Below are positions 1 through 11,937 of a stretch of 64,000 bases of DNA, in pieces. The DNA lies in the NCBI GenBank assembly GCA_001465935.1, contig LNKV01000005.1:992001-1056000 (forward strand), written 5' to 3'. Within the stretch, counting starts at the first letter, position 1. Each line of letters begins with the position of its first letter. Below the pieces are notes generated by a model. That model worked only from the letters and a program-made list of their open reading frames with translations, searched no databases and had not been told where the DNA came from. The stretch comes from Clarireedia homoeocarpa (Eukaryota; Ascomycota; Leotiomycetes; Helotiales; Rutstroemiaceae). Both the position numbers and the translations under genes were made by a program.

Positions 1-1259
1 CCTGATTCGTAGGATCGATACTTCTCACGGCTCAGCTTATGAAGCCCAACAAATATTGCCTTCACAGGCTTCGCGTGGTAGACTAGTAACTAGAGAGTCT
101 CACTAATGCTCTTAGAGAATATTGACACCACTTTATTGTTTATGGAAGAGGGGGCTGGCAGGTCTGCCAGATAGGACAAGATCTTCAAGGATTCCTGCTT
201 GATCTCAACCTGTCAAAAGCAGGGGCAGTGAGAAGTTAAATTTACTTCTGTTCGCTTCTTTGACTGTTCTCTCGATTTTTTCTCAGAATGTGCGCCGTTT
301 CCGCTTCCTTGTGAATTCGCAAAGTCTTGCTGTTATAAGGATACCATGTTCTTGCGAGTCATGCTTTATAATGTCTGTGCAATTCTGCTTCCCAATGCGT
401 GAACGTCAAAAGTGGGATATGCCATTCGTTGTTGGCTTTCACAATATTCAGCAACGCGTCCACCTCTCTCAGCACAACAACTTATGTATATCTCAATTTA
501 CTCCTACTCTGAAATCTTGAGACCTGAGACGTGTTTGCGTTGTCCTAAACAATGGCAATGGAATGGCAATGATTACTTGGTACGAAAAGAATTAAGCTAC
601 TGCTAATTCGTATGTACTTACAGGTGAACAATCCATCAAGGTATACGCCACATGCTTTTTTCTCATTTCCAGACTTCAAGTGAAGCAGAACGTTACCGTG
701 AGCGAACGGTTCGCTCACCTCACCTCACCTCACCTCCCTAAGTTCTCTGTGCAATTTCGTTTGCGATGATATTAGGAGGCCGCGACCCCTATAAGCCAGA
801 AACCTCATCCCGTTAGACTAGGTTCAACCCTAGGTCGTATTCACCGACACTGTTCAATTCCCGTCCGTAGCACAATTCTTTCCGTCGTATGTAAAATGAT
901 TAGATGAGCGATTGAAGAGGTTTCAAACTTTTTGCGCAAGATCAGCATCCATTTTGTCCGATCTGGCCATCGAGCTTAATTATATCACATGATTCGCAAG
1001 GAGTCCAGATTTAAGGGGGTGGATTATATCTAAATTTGTATCATTACCGAGACAAATGTGGCCCTGCAAGGCAGTGCAATCTCCTGTTGCCACAAATAAA
1101 TCACCTTATGGTATATTAACTGTTCAAACCTCCATACATTCCTTCCAAGCAACAAACAACCTACATTCGTTTTAATACACTCAGTTCTCTGATCTCAAAG
1201 TCCTCAACTTCACACTTTGCAACCACACTCGTTTTACTCGAAAACCAACCACCGTCAAA
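1..1259. other. Intergenic, left edge
   Basis: No convincing gene is seen. The open frames here are short, overlap on both strands and lack recognisable domains. A short tandem run of TCACC lies near 716-736. The last 100 bases before 1260 are rich in C and A and look like a typical fungal 5' leader of the following gene. Confidence 0.5.
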
Positions 1260-1544
1260 ATGCAATTCTCCTCCATCGTCCTTGTTGCCTTCGCGGCTGT
1301 TGCATCTGCACAAACTGCCTCAACTGGTGCTCCGGCCTCTGTGACCGCCCCTGGTAGCCCACTCTCCACCGGCTCATTCACCAACGGTACCTCCATCAAC
1401 GGAACTCTGGTCTCCGCCTCCAAGACTCCCTCCGCTACCGGCAGCGCTGCTTCTTCCACCTCCAGCAAGGGAGCCGGTGTCGCCAACTCCGTTTCAGGAG
1501 GTCTCCTCGCCGCCGCTGCTGCCGGCATGGTCTACCTCTTGTAG
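1260..1544 (+). CDS. Small secreted Ser/Thr-rich GPI-anchored-type protein (94 aa)
   Basis: The single-exon frame encodes 94 aa. Residues 1-17 form a clear signal peptide (MQFSSIVLVAFAAVASA, cleaved before QT). The middle is rich in Ser, Thr, Gly and Ala and has two NGT N-glycosylation sites at about residues 42 and 47. The C-terminus is a short hydrophobic tail (LLAAAAAGMVYLL) after a small-residue region (SGG), the layout expected for GPI attachment. No enzymatic domain is visible. Known proteins of this shape are very small fungal wall or plasma-membrane proteins; a structural or surface role is inferred. An antisense open frame at 1181-1528 mirrors the low-complexity sequence and is not a gene. 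The ATG is preceded by a CA-rich leader (ccaccgtcaaa), which supports this start. Confidence 0.75.
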   Translation: MQFSSIVLVAFAAVASAQTASTGAPASVTAPGSPLSTGSFTNGTSINGTLVSASKTPSATGSAASSTSSKGAGVANSVSGGLLAAAAAGMVYLL

Positions 1545-2702
1545 ATTTTCGAGTAGGAATTGTTACGTTTCTCGGGTTGCCGCGTGCAAGATTGTTACTT
1601 GATGGATATTACTGTGTAATGGCATAGCACGTATGGCGTTGCTTGGGATTTGGATTCTCCTTCAGAAAAGATATTCGTCTTACCTCGAGGGAGTTTGATG
1701 ACGGACGGGGCCGCAATATAAGAACGATCAGTTTGACTATCGCGGAGATACTTATTGCGCTGGATTTAATATACCTATACTGGCTCTCTTCAAGCTAGTT
1801 GCGAATACACCTTATACACCTTTAATCTGAATTTGACTCATGAACTTTTGAATGTGATACTACAAACCCCATAGTCCCCATCCATCCCCGCAATTTACTC
1901 GCGGGAAGTGTATTTTAGACTCTAGCTTAGATATATAGCAGAGCGAAACTGTTTTTTGTATCCATACTATGACTTAACGGAGCCCTGCTGCAGCTATTGT
2001 TCCGGCCCAGCTCTCTCACCAGCAGGCGTGTTTGCTTTAACATGCAAATGGATCTAGATAATTACTTAGCGTCTCCTGTGATCTCAATCTCATGCATGTA
2101 GTAGCATCAGGATCACCCGATCGGGTCTATGCGTGATCATGCAACTCGCCACTATCCTCCTGTGGTCGTACGACGTATCAGTTTTGCGCAAACCAGAGCA
2201 GCCAAGCTTGTCACATTCTTATACAAACAGAAACGGCAGCCTCGCGGTGCAAGTACACGACTCGACGGCGCAAAACCATCCATGTCCAGTCTCAAGCAGA
2301 TTAAATTGCCGTTTGCAGCCTAGCTACCGCATGCAATGTAAGACGAAAGATAGAGGGGAAAATCTTCCCATTCGTAGAGATGCTTCTCCGACCTCGCTGG
2401 GCGCGTTGGGCTTCTCAAAATGAGTTGAAGCATCGGGCTCAAATTTCGATATGCAACAAAACTGAGTTTGTTGCGACACAAGTCGGCATGAATCCTTTTG
2501 ATGTTACTCGCGGATCAAAGTCATGTGTACAAATAAATGCCAATGTGAAGCTTCAAAATTGCACATGTGGTCGCTAAGATCAGACGCAAAATGGGTTCTA
2601 CGCTGGCCGGGAATTATTTTCGACATCTCTGATATCCTCAATTTGATGTAGTAAATTGATCTGGACATTGACTCGGACTTGCATTGACAGGCTCAGCGGA
2701 AG
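1545..2702. other. Intergenic, no gene seen
   Basis: This is the 3' region of the small GPI-type gene and the 5' region of the mitoribosomal gene. The short open frames at 2129-2577 overlap in two frames and have no recognisable domain. I see no RNA gene or repeat here. Confidence 0.45.
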
Positions 2703-3525
2703 ATGTCAACTCCTACGGCGATACGGCCCGCTGTGCGGAACTTACTACAGTCACGAAAAGCTGGAAACATTCCCCCAACCTTCCTCCTTCCTTGCCTACA
2801 AAGCCAAAATTTCTTCAACAAGCCATCAGTCTCGCAGACATCTTCCTTCTCGACCACCAATACCCTCCTCTTTCCTCGTGACCACAATCGCTTGCGCGGT
2901 GTATCTACGCAAAGGCGCACTGGGCCGCGTCAACCCCTCTCCGTATCCAAAACAGAGCTCCCACAACCCGTCCTCGACCCCTCGAAGCGGGCGCAAATAA
3001 AGGTCGATGACGACCATGGGTTATGGGAATTCTTCAAACATAAAGATAGACCGTTGAGCACGCCAGCTGAGGAAGGCGATTTTGGGAGACCATGGGCGGT
3101 TCAAGAATTAAGAGGAAAGAGCTGGGAAGATTTACATGCCCTGTGGTGGGTTTGCTGTAAGGAAAGGAATCGCATTGCTACAGAGAACTATGAAAGAAAA
3201 AGAATGGAGTTAGGATATGGAGTAGAGGATGCTAAGAAGAGGGATACTGCTGTAAGTTTCACCTCTAATGTTTGTATACTTGAAATTGCCCTTGAGGAAT
3301 CCGGGCTAATTGTGGGAATGTGGATAGGTGAGAAGAACGATGAGAGGAATTAAACAGGTTTTGACAGAGAGATACTATTCCTGGAGGGATGCGGAGGAGG
3401 TCGCGAAGAATGACCCAGAGATCAATCTTTCAGGCAATGGGCCCTTATTTACTCCTGCAGATCTTCAGGAAGACGTTGTGCTAGGAGAGAATGCTGAATC
3501 CGAGAGTGAAGCAGCTCGCGCATGA
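2703..3525 (+). CDS. MRPL4: Mitochondrial large-subunit ribosomal protein uL29m (MRPL4/MRP-L47 family)
   Basis: Two exons, 2703-3251 and 3328-3525, are joined by a 76-nt intron (GTAAGT...TAG) in phase 0, giving 248 aa. The N-terminal ~60 residues are basic and rich in Ser and Thr, as in a mitochondrial presequence. The core from about residue 100 holds the MRP-L47 signature: DHGLWEFFKHK, then GRPWAVQELRGKSWEDLHAL, then WWVCCKERNRIATE. Exon 2 continues with the helix MRGIKQVLTERYYSWRDA and an acidic tail. The family is the mitochondrial uL29, which sits near the polypeptide exit of the large subunit. Length agrees with fungal homologues. The stop is TGA at 3523-3525. Confidence 0.93.
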
Positions 3526-4248
3526 GGGCTACAATAATGGGAGTGTAACGCAGCACTGGAATATTACATGAATCTCTGGCATGGGGGGGTACTAAGTTAG
3601 ATCATGTTGGTGGGATGACTGTAAACGAGCTCCTTTATGAGTACGAATCACCATGCTCAATAGTTGCAGTCAAGGTCTAACCATGAAGATCACATGTACA
3701 TTAGAAAGGCAGTTAGGATGAGATGAGGATGAGATGAGGATGAACCTTTGGACTCTTGACATGAATCTAGACAACATTTTGTCTAGAACAATCGATTGTC
3801 ATATTGTAGGCTGATCCTTCTCCTTTCGAGAAAAACTGAAGAGTACAGTCAATATAAGTGAATACATACCCAGAGTCTATAGGAGTCAAAGACAAGATTC
3901 AATTCTACCAATATACTGGTAGATACAATTTTATCAAGACACGAAATATTGCAAAGGACATTAAACCCATAAAAGCATTCTCCACAAAACCCCTGGAGTA
4001 TGATTTGACTGAGACATACTCTACCAGAAAATCCCCAATACAACAAAGCGGTCGACTCCAGTTTCCTTAGCGAAGCCAATCAAGCTAAACACTGATTAAG
4101 AGAGCTTCAACGGCGTTGTACATACATCTCACCGATCATTTACAGCCAGCACTTTTGAGGAATTTTGAGATCTCGCCCTTCCCATACTTCTTTCTTGCCC
4201 AACTTCGTGAAAAAATTTATTTCAAAGCTACAAACAACTTAATTCAAT
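3526..4248. other. Intergenic between MRPL4 and GDI1
   Basis: No gene is supported. A short GATGAGGATGA-type direct repeat lies at about 3717-3741. The stretch just before 4249 is AT- and CT-rich and is probably the GDI1 promoter and leader. Confidence 0.45.
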
Positions 4249-6074
4249 ATGGAAGAAGTTGCCCCAGAGTACGATGTTATCGTTTTGGGTACTGGTAAGG
4301 CATTGACCCCGCATTGGAGGGGCATCCTGCTCCTATGAGGCGTATTGAGAGAGTCTGCTAACTTGGTGTTAGGTTTGACGGAATGTGTGCTCTCTGGGTA
4401 TGGGGAGCTCGAAGATAGATAGCCTGGGAACTCTTGCTGATGATTGGATTGCAGTGTTTTGAGTGTTAAGGGACAGAAGGTCTTGCACATTGACCGAAAT
4501 GATCATTACGGAGGGTATGTGTCTGAAAGCAGTGGTAAACATCAACACGTCAGCTAACCCATCAACAGTGAAGCAGCATCGGTGAACATCGAAACCGTGA
4601 GTATAATTACACGATCTGCGAGTGCCTTTCTAACAGGAAAATAGCTCTTCAAGAAATATGGCAACTATAACGAGGGGGAGGAACCGTGGAAGAAGTACGG
4701 ACGAGCAAACGATTGGAACATCGATTTGGTGCCAAAATTCTTGATGTCCTCTGGAGAACTTACGAATATTCTCGTCTCTACCGATGTTACCAGATATCTT
4801 GAGTTCAGATCCGTTGCTGGAAGTTTCGTCCAACAAGGTGCTGGTGCGAAGGCTATGGTTGCAAAGGTCCCCTCAGATGCTGGCGAGGCTTTGAGATCGT
4901 CTTTGATGGGTCTCTTTGAGAAGCGAAGAATGAAGAGCTTCATCGAATGGGTTGGCACATTCGATGTCAAAGATCCTGCTACACACAAGGGTATGATGAT
5001 TGGGAATGAGGTTCTACAATGACGGCTGACAACTTCTAGGTCTTGACATGAACACATGCACTATGAAGGATATTTATGACAAGTTCGGTCTTGAGCCTGG
5101 CACTCGGGACTTCCTTGGACACGCCATGGCTCTCTATCAGACCGACGATTATATTACCGAGAGTGGTAAGGCGCCAGAAACCATCGACCGTATTCGTTTG
5201 TATGGTAACTCTGTTGCCCGCTACGGAAAGTCCCCTTATATCTACCCAGCTTATGGTCTGGGCGAACTTCCTCAAGGATTCGCTCGTCTCTCTGCCATCT
5301 ATGGTGGTACTTACATGCTTAATGCAAGCATTGACGAGATCGAATATGATGGTGACAAGGTCTGCGGAATCAAAGCTTCGATGCACGAGAAGACCGCCGA
5401 GGGCAAGGATTCGACCATGAAATTCCAAACCAAGACAAAGAAGATCATCGCCGATCCTTCATACTTCTCAGGAAAGGTCCGCAAGGTCGGCCAGCTCTTG
5501 AAGGCCATCTGTATCTTGAACCACCCACTTGCTGGAACTGAGAACGCCGACTCTGCTCAACTAATCATTCCCCAATCTCAAGTTGGACGAAAGAATGGTA
5601 AGCTTCATCAGATTTCATCTAGAGTGAATATCGACTGACCGCATGGTGCTAGATATCTACATTGCTGTTGTATCCAATGTTCACAGTGTTTGCCCTAAGG
5701 GTTACTACATTGCCATTGTCTCAACTATTGCTGAGACTGATGCAAACCACCACTTGGAGCTTGCACCAGGTCTTGAGCGCCTTGGCAAGATTGAAGAAAA
5801 GTTCATGGTAAGCCCGCGTCCCTCTGCACCAGCCTTCACATTCTACTTGACGAATCTATGCTAACATTATATACTACAGGGTCCACCAATCCCTCTCTAC
5901 GAGCCCGTCGACGACGGAACCAAAGACAACATCTTCATCTCCAAGTCCTACGACGCAACATCACATTTCGAGACTACCACAGATGATGTCAAGGATATTT
6001 ACCGTCGGGCTGAGGGACACGATTTGGTCGTTGAGGGTTTGAGAGAAGGTACTAATTTGGTTGGTGAGCAATAA
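4249..6074 (+). CDS. GDI1: Rab GDP-dissociation inhibitor
   Basis: Eight exons give 470 aa: 4249-4294, 4373-4397, 4455-4514, 4569-4596, 4645-4990, 5040-5597, 5653-5807 and 5880-6074. All junctions are GT-AG and the total of 1413 nt stays in frame. The N-terminus has the FAD-like GDI/REP fold (YDVIVLGTGLTECVLSG, then HIDRNDHYGG). The Rab-binding platform motif RSVAGSFVQQG lies at about residues 85-95, and YIYPAYGLGELPQGFARL is the conserved GDI box. In the family, GDI extracts GDP-bound prenylated Rab/Ypt GTPases from membranes and returns them to donor membranes in the cytosol. Four of the first five exons are very short (25-60 nt), a pattern also seen in other filamentous ascomycete GDI genes. 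The length matches yeast Gdi1 and its homologues. Confidence 0.97.
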
Positions 6075-6520
6075 GTTGAAATGGGAGAGGCGAAGTAACT
6101 ATCAAGTTGGGTGAGCGATATGTAAGTACGCACATAAAGAAGATGAATAGTTGTTATACTGCCAGAGATGGGGGAGGTGAAACGGAGAGTGAAGAAATTT
6201 TATGATGTGTTTATAGTACCAAGTAAGATTGTTTTTGATATTACCATTTCTGTTTGTTTGTGTGTTATCGTCCGCATGTGTGTGTGTGTGCGTGAGCGAG
6301 CGATGGTCACGATTTGCTCTGATCTATGTCTTTTCTGCGTTTTGCTGAAGCGTGTTGCGAGCGTTGTTCAAGGTGGAGGAGGGGGGGGAGGGCAAGGTGA
6401 AGAAGGGGGAGGAGGAGCGAAACCAGAAGCGGGGAATGTAGTAGACGTAAAAGCCAAGTTCCGAGAATCGATCGATCCCTTCAGATTTCAAACACGTTTG
6501 CGTCGTTTACATAAGTTACG

Positions 6521-6570
6521 CCCTGCCCTGCCCTGCCCTGCCCTGCCCTGCCCTGCCCTGCCCTGCCCTT
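6521..6570. repeat. (CCCTG)n microsatellite
   Basis: Nine perfect tandem copies of the pentamer CCCTG are followed by a degenerate tenth (CCCTT). The array lies in the 3' intergenic region between two convergent genes. Confidence 0.95.
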
Positions 6571-6686
6571 TGCCATTGCGGACGGTAATGTGTCCGTCGG
6601 GTGCTTTGCATTTGTAGATACTCGCTCGCCCCCTGCATGCTGGATTGGTGAGCGAGAGAGCGTATGGAGTGGGGTGGGGTGTTCAC

Positions 6687-6728
6687 GTAGGTAGGTAGGT
6701 AGGTTGGTTGGTTGGTAGGTAGATAGGT
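6687..6728. repeat. (GTAG/GTTG)n tetranucleotide repeat
   Basis: Tandem GTAG tetramers change to GTTG and then back to GTAG over about 40 bases, a simple slippage repeat. Confidence 0.85.
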
Positions 6729-7074
6729 TTATGTTTTTTCTTCTTCTTCTTCTGGATCCGTTATGGAGGAAGGAGTGTATGTTCGTTCGTTCGTTCGTGG
6801 GACAAAGACTTGATTGATCGATGCTTATTTGAGTCAGAGTAAGTCGATGGATGATCCTGTTAGGGTCGCTGGCCAAGTGCACTGTACATTTTTCAGTGTG
6901 CTACAAATAAGATTGTGATGAGGTAGAAGTGTAAGTGCTCCAGGCATGGCTAATTGTGATATGGTCATGTTCATGCTCATAGATAAAAATATATACAGAA
7001 AATGTAAGTATGGTATCATCAACTTAATGGAAAGGGCCACATTTATAGGCCCTAGCACCCTGTTACGCGTTGTG

Positions 7075-8641
7075 TTATATCAACCCGTTATGCAGCCTCT
7101 CTTCCTCCTCAACCTCCACTGTCCTCATAACATGTATTCCCTTTCCCTTATTCCACTCCACGCCCTCATTCTCATTCCTCTCTCTCTTCTTCTCTATCTC
7201 CCTTGCACTCTCCCCCCTACTCATCACATTTACACTCCCATCCCCACTTCTTATCTCCCCAGCTCGACTCGGTGTTGTAATCGACGTGATGGAAAGATTT
7301 CTCAGGCCGTCCTCCGCGTGATGGCCCCGCTGCCGCATCTGCTCCAATTCCATGGCAACCTTGTTATCGCTTTCTTTCGTGCCGACATGTTCGGATTCAA
7401 GGGCTGAGGAGAGCTGGCCGTGCGTGGAGAAGATGAAGATTCTAGGGAAGTAGTTTTGGAAGAAAGCTTTGGTTGCAGGGATGGATGTGCAGATCTGGTT
7501 GATTGGTTAGTTAATGATTCACTGAGAGGGGAAGGGGGAAGTAACATACAATCCCAACGTAGAGCTCGACGGCAGCGGATACCCAGACGGGATATGAATG
7601 CCATACTTGATCCCACACCTGGGTTACGCGCCACATGTAGTATGTACGGATGATGCCTGCGAAGCAGGAGAGGAATCCTAGTGTGAAGAGAAAGGAGACA
7701 GCCATGGTCTGGCGAGAGGGAAGATTGGTTGTATACTAGACAGAATTGTGTTAGAAGTTTTTGTGAACAGATGATGTTAACACAATAGAGCAAAAGAAGA
7801 TGACTTACCACAGCTCGAATGGGAAGTAAGACAACGAGGAAGTCCGTCAGAGTATTAATTACGCCTGCCACTAAAAGTGATGAAGCTTGGTTGATGCAAT
7901 TAGGCTGCGGCTCTTCTGTCACTTTCCAGTAGTCCTGTGGGGGTCTATGTTTGTCAGCATCAACTGTTCTTGGGGTTGCTTACGAGAAAGTTTATCTCTT
8001 CAAAGAAATGTGTAGACTGACCTACATTGAAACACCAAGACGATGCAGAACAATGCTCCTTGTATACTTACAAGCCAAACGGCGCCAGTGACGACTCTTC
8101 TCCAGAACAGTGCGGCACCGGCCAACATTCTCTTGACCAGCATCAACATGGATAGTTTGGTGAGTGTGCATGCAGCAGCGAACATAATCTCGATGAGCAG
8201 CACCATCTTGAGCCCGAATTCGACATGGTCAACGGGTATGTCATACTTAGAGTAACTATTAGCCACGAGACGGTCCTAGAAGGAGAAGCAAGGGGATATA
8301 CCTGATGTCTTGTCCACATGAATTTGAGATCGGCTAGTAAACTTAAGACGAAGAACCCAGTCGTTGGTATCTAGCACCGTTTGTTAGACTCTAGATCGGA
8401 TGAATTTGAAGCGCTATCTTAACAATCTATTGGGACATACCATGGCAAGCAAAATCATAATATCGTCCGCACCAAATGAAGCCCTCAATCTTGTCCTCGT
8501 CCATATCCTTAGGGAAAGAAACATACACAAAATCAAATATAACACAATATTCATAACCACATTCCCATAGCCATGAGTGACTGGATCGACATAATTTGGT
8601 TTCGGCCAGGAGGCCAGGACATAAGCGGGTGGTCGCTGCAT
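7075..8641 (-). CDS. Fungal rhodopsin-fold (seven-helix) integral membrane protein
   Basis: Six exons on the minus strand, 8441-8641, 8302-8370, 8022-8245, 7809-7944, 7550-7735 and 7075-7494, give 411 aa in frame. The N-terminus (PNYVDPVTHG, then helix 1, RIWTRTRL, then FGADDIMILLAM) is the classic start of the fungal rhodopsin-domain family (Pfam Fung_rhodopsin). Later landmarks are KLSMLMLVKRM, the CRPPQDYWKV loop, a helix before LLPIRAV, a helix with IIRTYYMWRV, and VELYVGIICTSIPATKAFF. Seven hydrophobic helices can be counted, followed by a ~110-aa charged cytosolic tail rich in Arg, Glu and Ser. The family has no retinal-binding lysine and its function is mostly unknown. Intron 2 was placed at 8246-8301, with branch site GCTAAT and an AAG acceptor, because this keeps RHQ-YDIPVDHVEF in frame. 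Confidence 0.85.
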
Positions 8642-9827
8642 CTCGCCGTGCGGATCCGCACTACGTGTAAGTGTGCCCGTAGAACCAAGGTAGTCGGAGT
8701 GAAACGCGAGAGACTATTCGAGGGTATGTACTACTCAGAAGAAAGGGAGGAAAGGAAAAGATGCATAATATGTTGCCTAAGTGGAAGGTAAGTGTGGTAT
8801 ATGTCAGATAACGTTTTGTGTAACAGGACAAATGTGATCTGCCGCCGGGGTAAAAGCAAAGAAACGAAGTCTGGGGAAACGAAACCGAGGAGGATGAAGA
8901 AAAAACCGATGTGTAAATAAGACGGCGCAGCAACAGGAGATTCTCCTGCTTTAAACAGAAAACGGTGCGACACACTGCATCGGGTAAACTGGAGGGCAAA
9001 CTGGAGCTCACAGGCTGTGATTATGTGCATGGAACCCAATCCATGAGCACTCACTCCATTTTATCGATGATCCGACGCCTCAATCTGGGGCCAAAAAAAA
9101 TTAAAGAAAGCAAAACCATTCGCGGGAGAGCTAACAACGTTGATCCAGCGGTGGAATGCTGGTGGTCTGCCTTTCCCTTTGCGAACTACATGCGAATTGC
9201 ATGCATCTCGATGGCCGTTGGGGTCCCATGATAGGCTGGGATGGGGCTCGCTATCGCTTTTGGAGGACGGTGATTGCAACGCTCGCGCTCTACTCCCAAG
9301 TACTAGGAAGTTTCATCGCGAAGTTTTATCAGACGACCTCTTTGAGAATCGCATCCCGAAAATTGAAACAATCGAGCGGAAATTGGAAACTTGAGATGAA
9401 AACAATCGAGCGGAAATTGTGGTGTCTGTGTGTCAACCCTACTTTGTGCAGAGAGATGCGTTTGAACTCGAGTAGCTAGTGTGTGCTTAGATATTGAGCG
9501 GCGTTCGTTGATTAGTTCTACTGGCGTGGCGTCTGTGCTTACGAGTGGTGTGGTGAAAAACTCCGCTGTGGCTGGGCGGCACGGCGCTGAACTTTATTTG
9601 CCTCGAGTTTAGTATTTCGCGCAACCATAAGCATAAGCATAACCATACGCATAACAATAGCAATAACAATAGCCACAATCCTCTACTGTTGGTAAAGAAG
9701 CTCGAATGGGATTTCATTTTCCTTCATAACTCCCCTAATCAAGAGACCCATGACACTCGGTTACACATGTCCTCCCTCATCACGCTTCTCAGAACTTCTC
9801 TTCCATGCCCGTCATGTCACGATACAT
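8642..9827. other. Intergenic, no gene seen
   Basis: This is the shared region upstream of the rhodopsin-fold gene and downstream of TIF35. It holds a short repeated string (AACAATCGAGCGGAAATTG, seen near 9367 and 9401) and an imperfect CATAAG/CATAAC hexamer run at about 9626-9672. No recognisable coding signal is present. Confidence 0.5.
9626..9672. repeat. Imperfect CATAAG/CATAAC hexamer repeat
   Basis: CATAAGCATAAGCATAACC is followed by related CATAAC and AATAGC units over about 47 bases. Confidence 0.7.
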
Positions 9828-10869
9828 TTAAGAAGCCTTCTTCGCAAATTCCACTCGTAAAATCAAGTGTTTGAAACCATAACCATCCATTTTCTCACAC
9901 GCTTTAGCAGCATCAGTCCTTTCTTGGAAACTGATGAAGGCAAATCCTTTGGCAAGACCAGTCTCCCTGTCCTTTGCCAAAAAGACTCTGGTAACCCGAC
10001 CAAAGCGTTCGAACATGTCTCTCAGTTCTTGTTCCTCGGCCATTTCAGAAACCTTATTGCAATGTTAGCTATGCAAAGATATACAAGGTCCAAGGAAGAA
10101 TCTTACATTAGTGACACGTAGAGTAGCCAAATCATCTCTCTCAAATTTGCCACCGCCCATTCTGTCACCGCCACTTGTGCCGCTTGCACCGCCGTTTCGA
10201 AGATGAGGAGGAACGTATGAACTCTTTCCAGCACCCAACCCACCTGGTCCTTCAGGAGCATCCGCGCGCCCAGCGGCAACATCCGCAGAGCCTCCCTCGT
10301 CACCGATAGGTGCCATGGTGTCTTTGAAAGGACACTTAGTTGTGAAATGGTCGGCACCACAAATACGACATTTGATCTTCTTGTCCTTCAACTTATCCTT
10401 CATGGATCCAGGATCGTTGACCTCTTCCTTTGCATCTTTTCGCCAGTTGGCACTTGGCCTGAATATGATATTCTCTCCTACACTGGTTGTGTCTGATGCA
10501 GGCTAGACACGATGTTAGCCGTTTCTTCCACCCAACGTCGAGTCCATCTCAACTTACTCCAGCAGCGTCTTTTTGTGAAAGACCGAACTTCGACCATTGC
10601 TTCCTCTCTGCTACTCTTGGATTGACAATCTCTTTGATTGTTGTGAATCTGATGCGACGGGTGGTTTTGACTTTCTTGCCCTCATCGTTTATGCGCCATG
10701 TAACAATAGTTTTGGTGCCATCTTTGTTGGTAGTAGTCTGAGGGGGAGGTAGTTCGTTGGAATCCTCGAGATCTTCGTCGTCGGCCCAGTCGCGGTTGCT
10801 ATAAAAATTGTTAGATGCTGCGGTAGCTATAAAAAAAAGTTGATATTCTCACTTTGCGACTCGAGACAT
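9828..10869 (-). CDS. TIF35: Eukaryotic translation initiation factor 3 subunit G
   Basis: Four exons on the minus strand, 10853-10869, 10558-10798, 10107-10502 and 9828-10052, encode 292 aa. Exon 1 carries only 17 nt (MSRVA plus two bases). The N-terminus MSRVANNRDWADDEDLED is typical of fungal eIF3g, followed by TKTIVTWRIND and KVKTTRRIRFT. A zinc-knuckle-like CRICGADHFTTKCP lies at about residues 150-163. The C-terminal RRM begins at LATLRVTNVSEMAEEQELRD and has RNP1 GLAKGFAFISF, ending with LILRVEFAKKAS. eIF3g is part of the eIF3 complex that binds the 40S subunit and helps scanning and reinitiation. Length is close to yeast Tif35 (274 aa). Donor and acceptor sites are all GT-AG. Confidence 0.96.
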
Positions 10870-11937
10870 TTTTGCGAGCAGGTTATAGCCTTTGTCTTAT
10901 CGAAATTCTAGAAAATGCGAAAGAAAAACTGTGTCAAACGTCCTCCTAACAACGCTCCCAGGATGATCTCTTCCGTGATGCGATGACAGAGATAGTACTC
11001 GTGCTGTTGATTGTGGGGGGCTGTCGAGAGTTCGACTGAAGTTCTTATTTAAAAATATGATATTGAGTGGGTGAAATTCGCTAGGCTCCGTTCAAGCATT
11101 AACCACGATTGATCTAACCCTTTGCGGAATCACCCCTCTCACATCGTCGCCCCCGCACCGCGATTTGAAAGCAAGGCGAAGAATGACAAATGATGGATAA
11201 CAGCAGAGATGATGCCAACCTCTATATAATTTTCGGAAACTGTGGCAGGCTGTTGCACGTATCATGAATACATGGCGTCTAAGTTAGCACTGTACTCCAT
11301 GTGGCAAATAGATAATCACTACAGCCTGCGGATCTTGAGAAAACGATCTATGAGTCGTGTTTTGATACAGAACGATGGGAGGGTACGAACTGAAATAAAC
11401 CGTACCTGAGAGTTTTTTGAATGCCAATACCTCTTCATTCTACTATGGGAACACATTCTGAGTACATCACTGAACACAAGCGCAATATCAAGCTTGAGAC
11501 GGAGAAACCCCTTAAACATGCAGTTTGATATGTGAGGAAGTCGTACTTTAGGGCTTCTCTATAGGTCCGGTAAGGAGTAATTGTAGGCAAAGTAAATAAG
11601 GAATCACATTGAGAATTGGCTAAATGCGTTCATTCATGAGGGGGGATGTCATATTATTCGTCGTCTTATCCTAAGATTTTTATACACAGCTCAAGCAAAT
11701 GCCTTTTTCCATAAGTCCTCATAACACATTCCCTGGACGCTAAATGTAGCGATCAGTATTGGTCTCTCCAACGCCTTTGCCCCCAGCTATGAAGAATGAA
11801 AACTGCTGCATATCGCAACAGAAAGTTGTCGCCAAATATGGAACATATAAATACAAATGAATACAGTGAACAAGAAGTTCTAAATGACCAAATGGTCGTA
11901 GAAAGGATCAAAAAGAATGGCAGCTAGATTAGGCCTT
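10870..11937. other. Intergenic between TIF35 and SSC1
   Basis: This holds the TIF35 promoter side and the SSC1 3' region. No coding or RNA gene is supported; the 66-aa frame at 11319-11519 has no recognisable features. Confidence 0.5.

Larger units (their letters stand above)
6075..7074. other. Intergenic, low-complexity DNA
   Basis: The stretch between the convergent GDI1 and rhodopsin-fold genes has TG runs (about 6255-6303), a G-rich block (6375-6420), the CCCTG array, GTAG/GTTG repeats (6687-6728), TTC repeats and a GTTC run (6780-6798). The open frames at 6168-6617 and 6481-6882 are translations of these repeats and are not genes. Confidence 0.6.

Noticed and set aside
6521..6570. CCCTG array as a possible telomere-like or interstitial telomeric repeat
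   Set aside because: Fungal telomeres are usually TTAGGG/CCCTAA. This pentamer differs, and the site is deep inside a gene-bearing region.
8276..8301. Apparent 26-nt intron (GTATAT...CTAG) in the rhodopsin-fold gene
   Set aside because: Far too short for a fungal intron. Moving the acceptor to AAG at 8246-8248 gives a 56-nt intron with a GCTAAT branch site, keeps frame and restores the family sequence.
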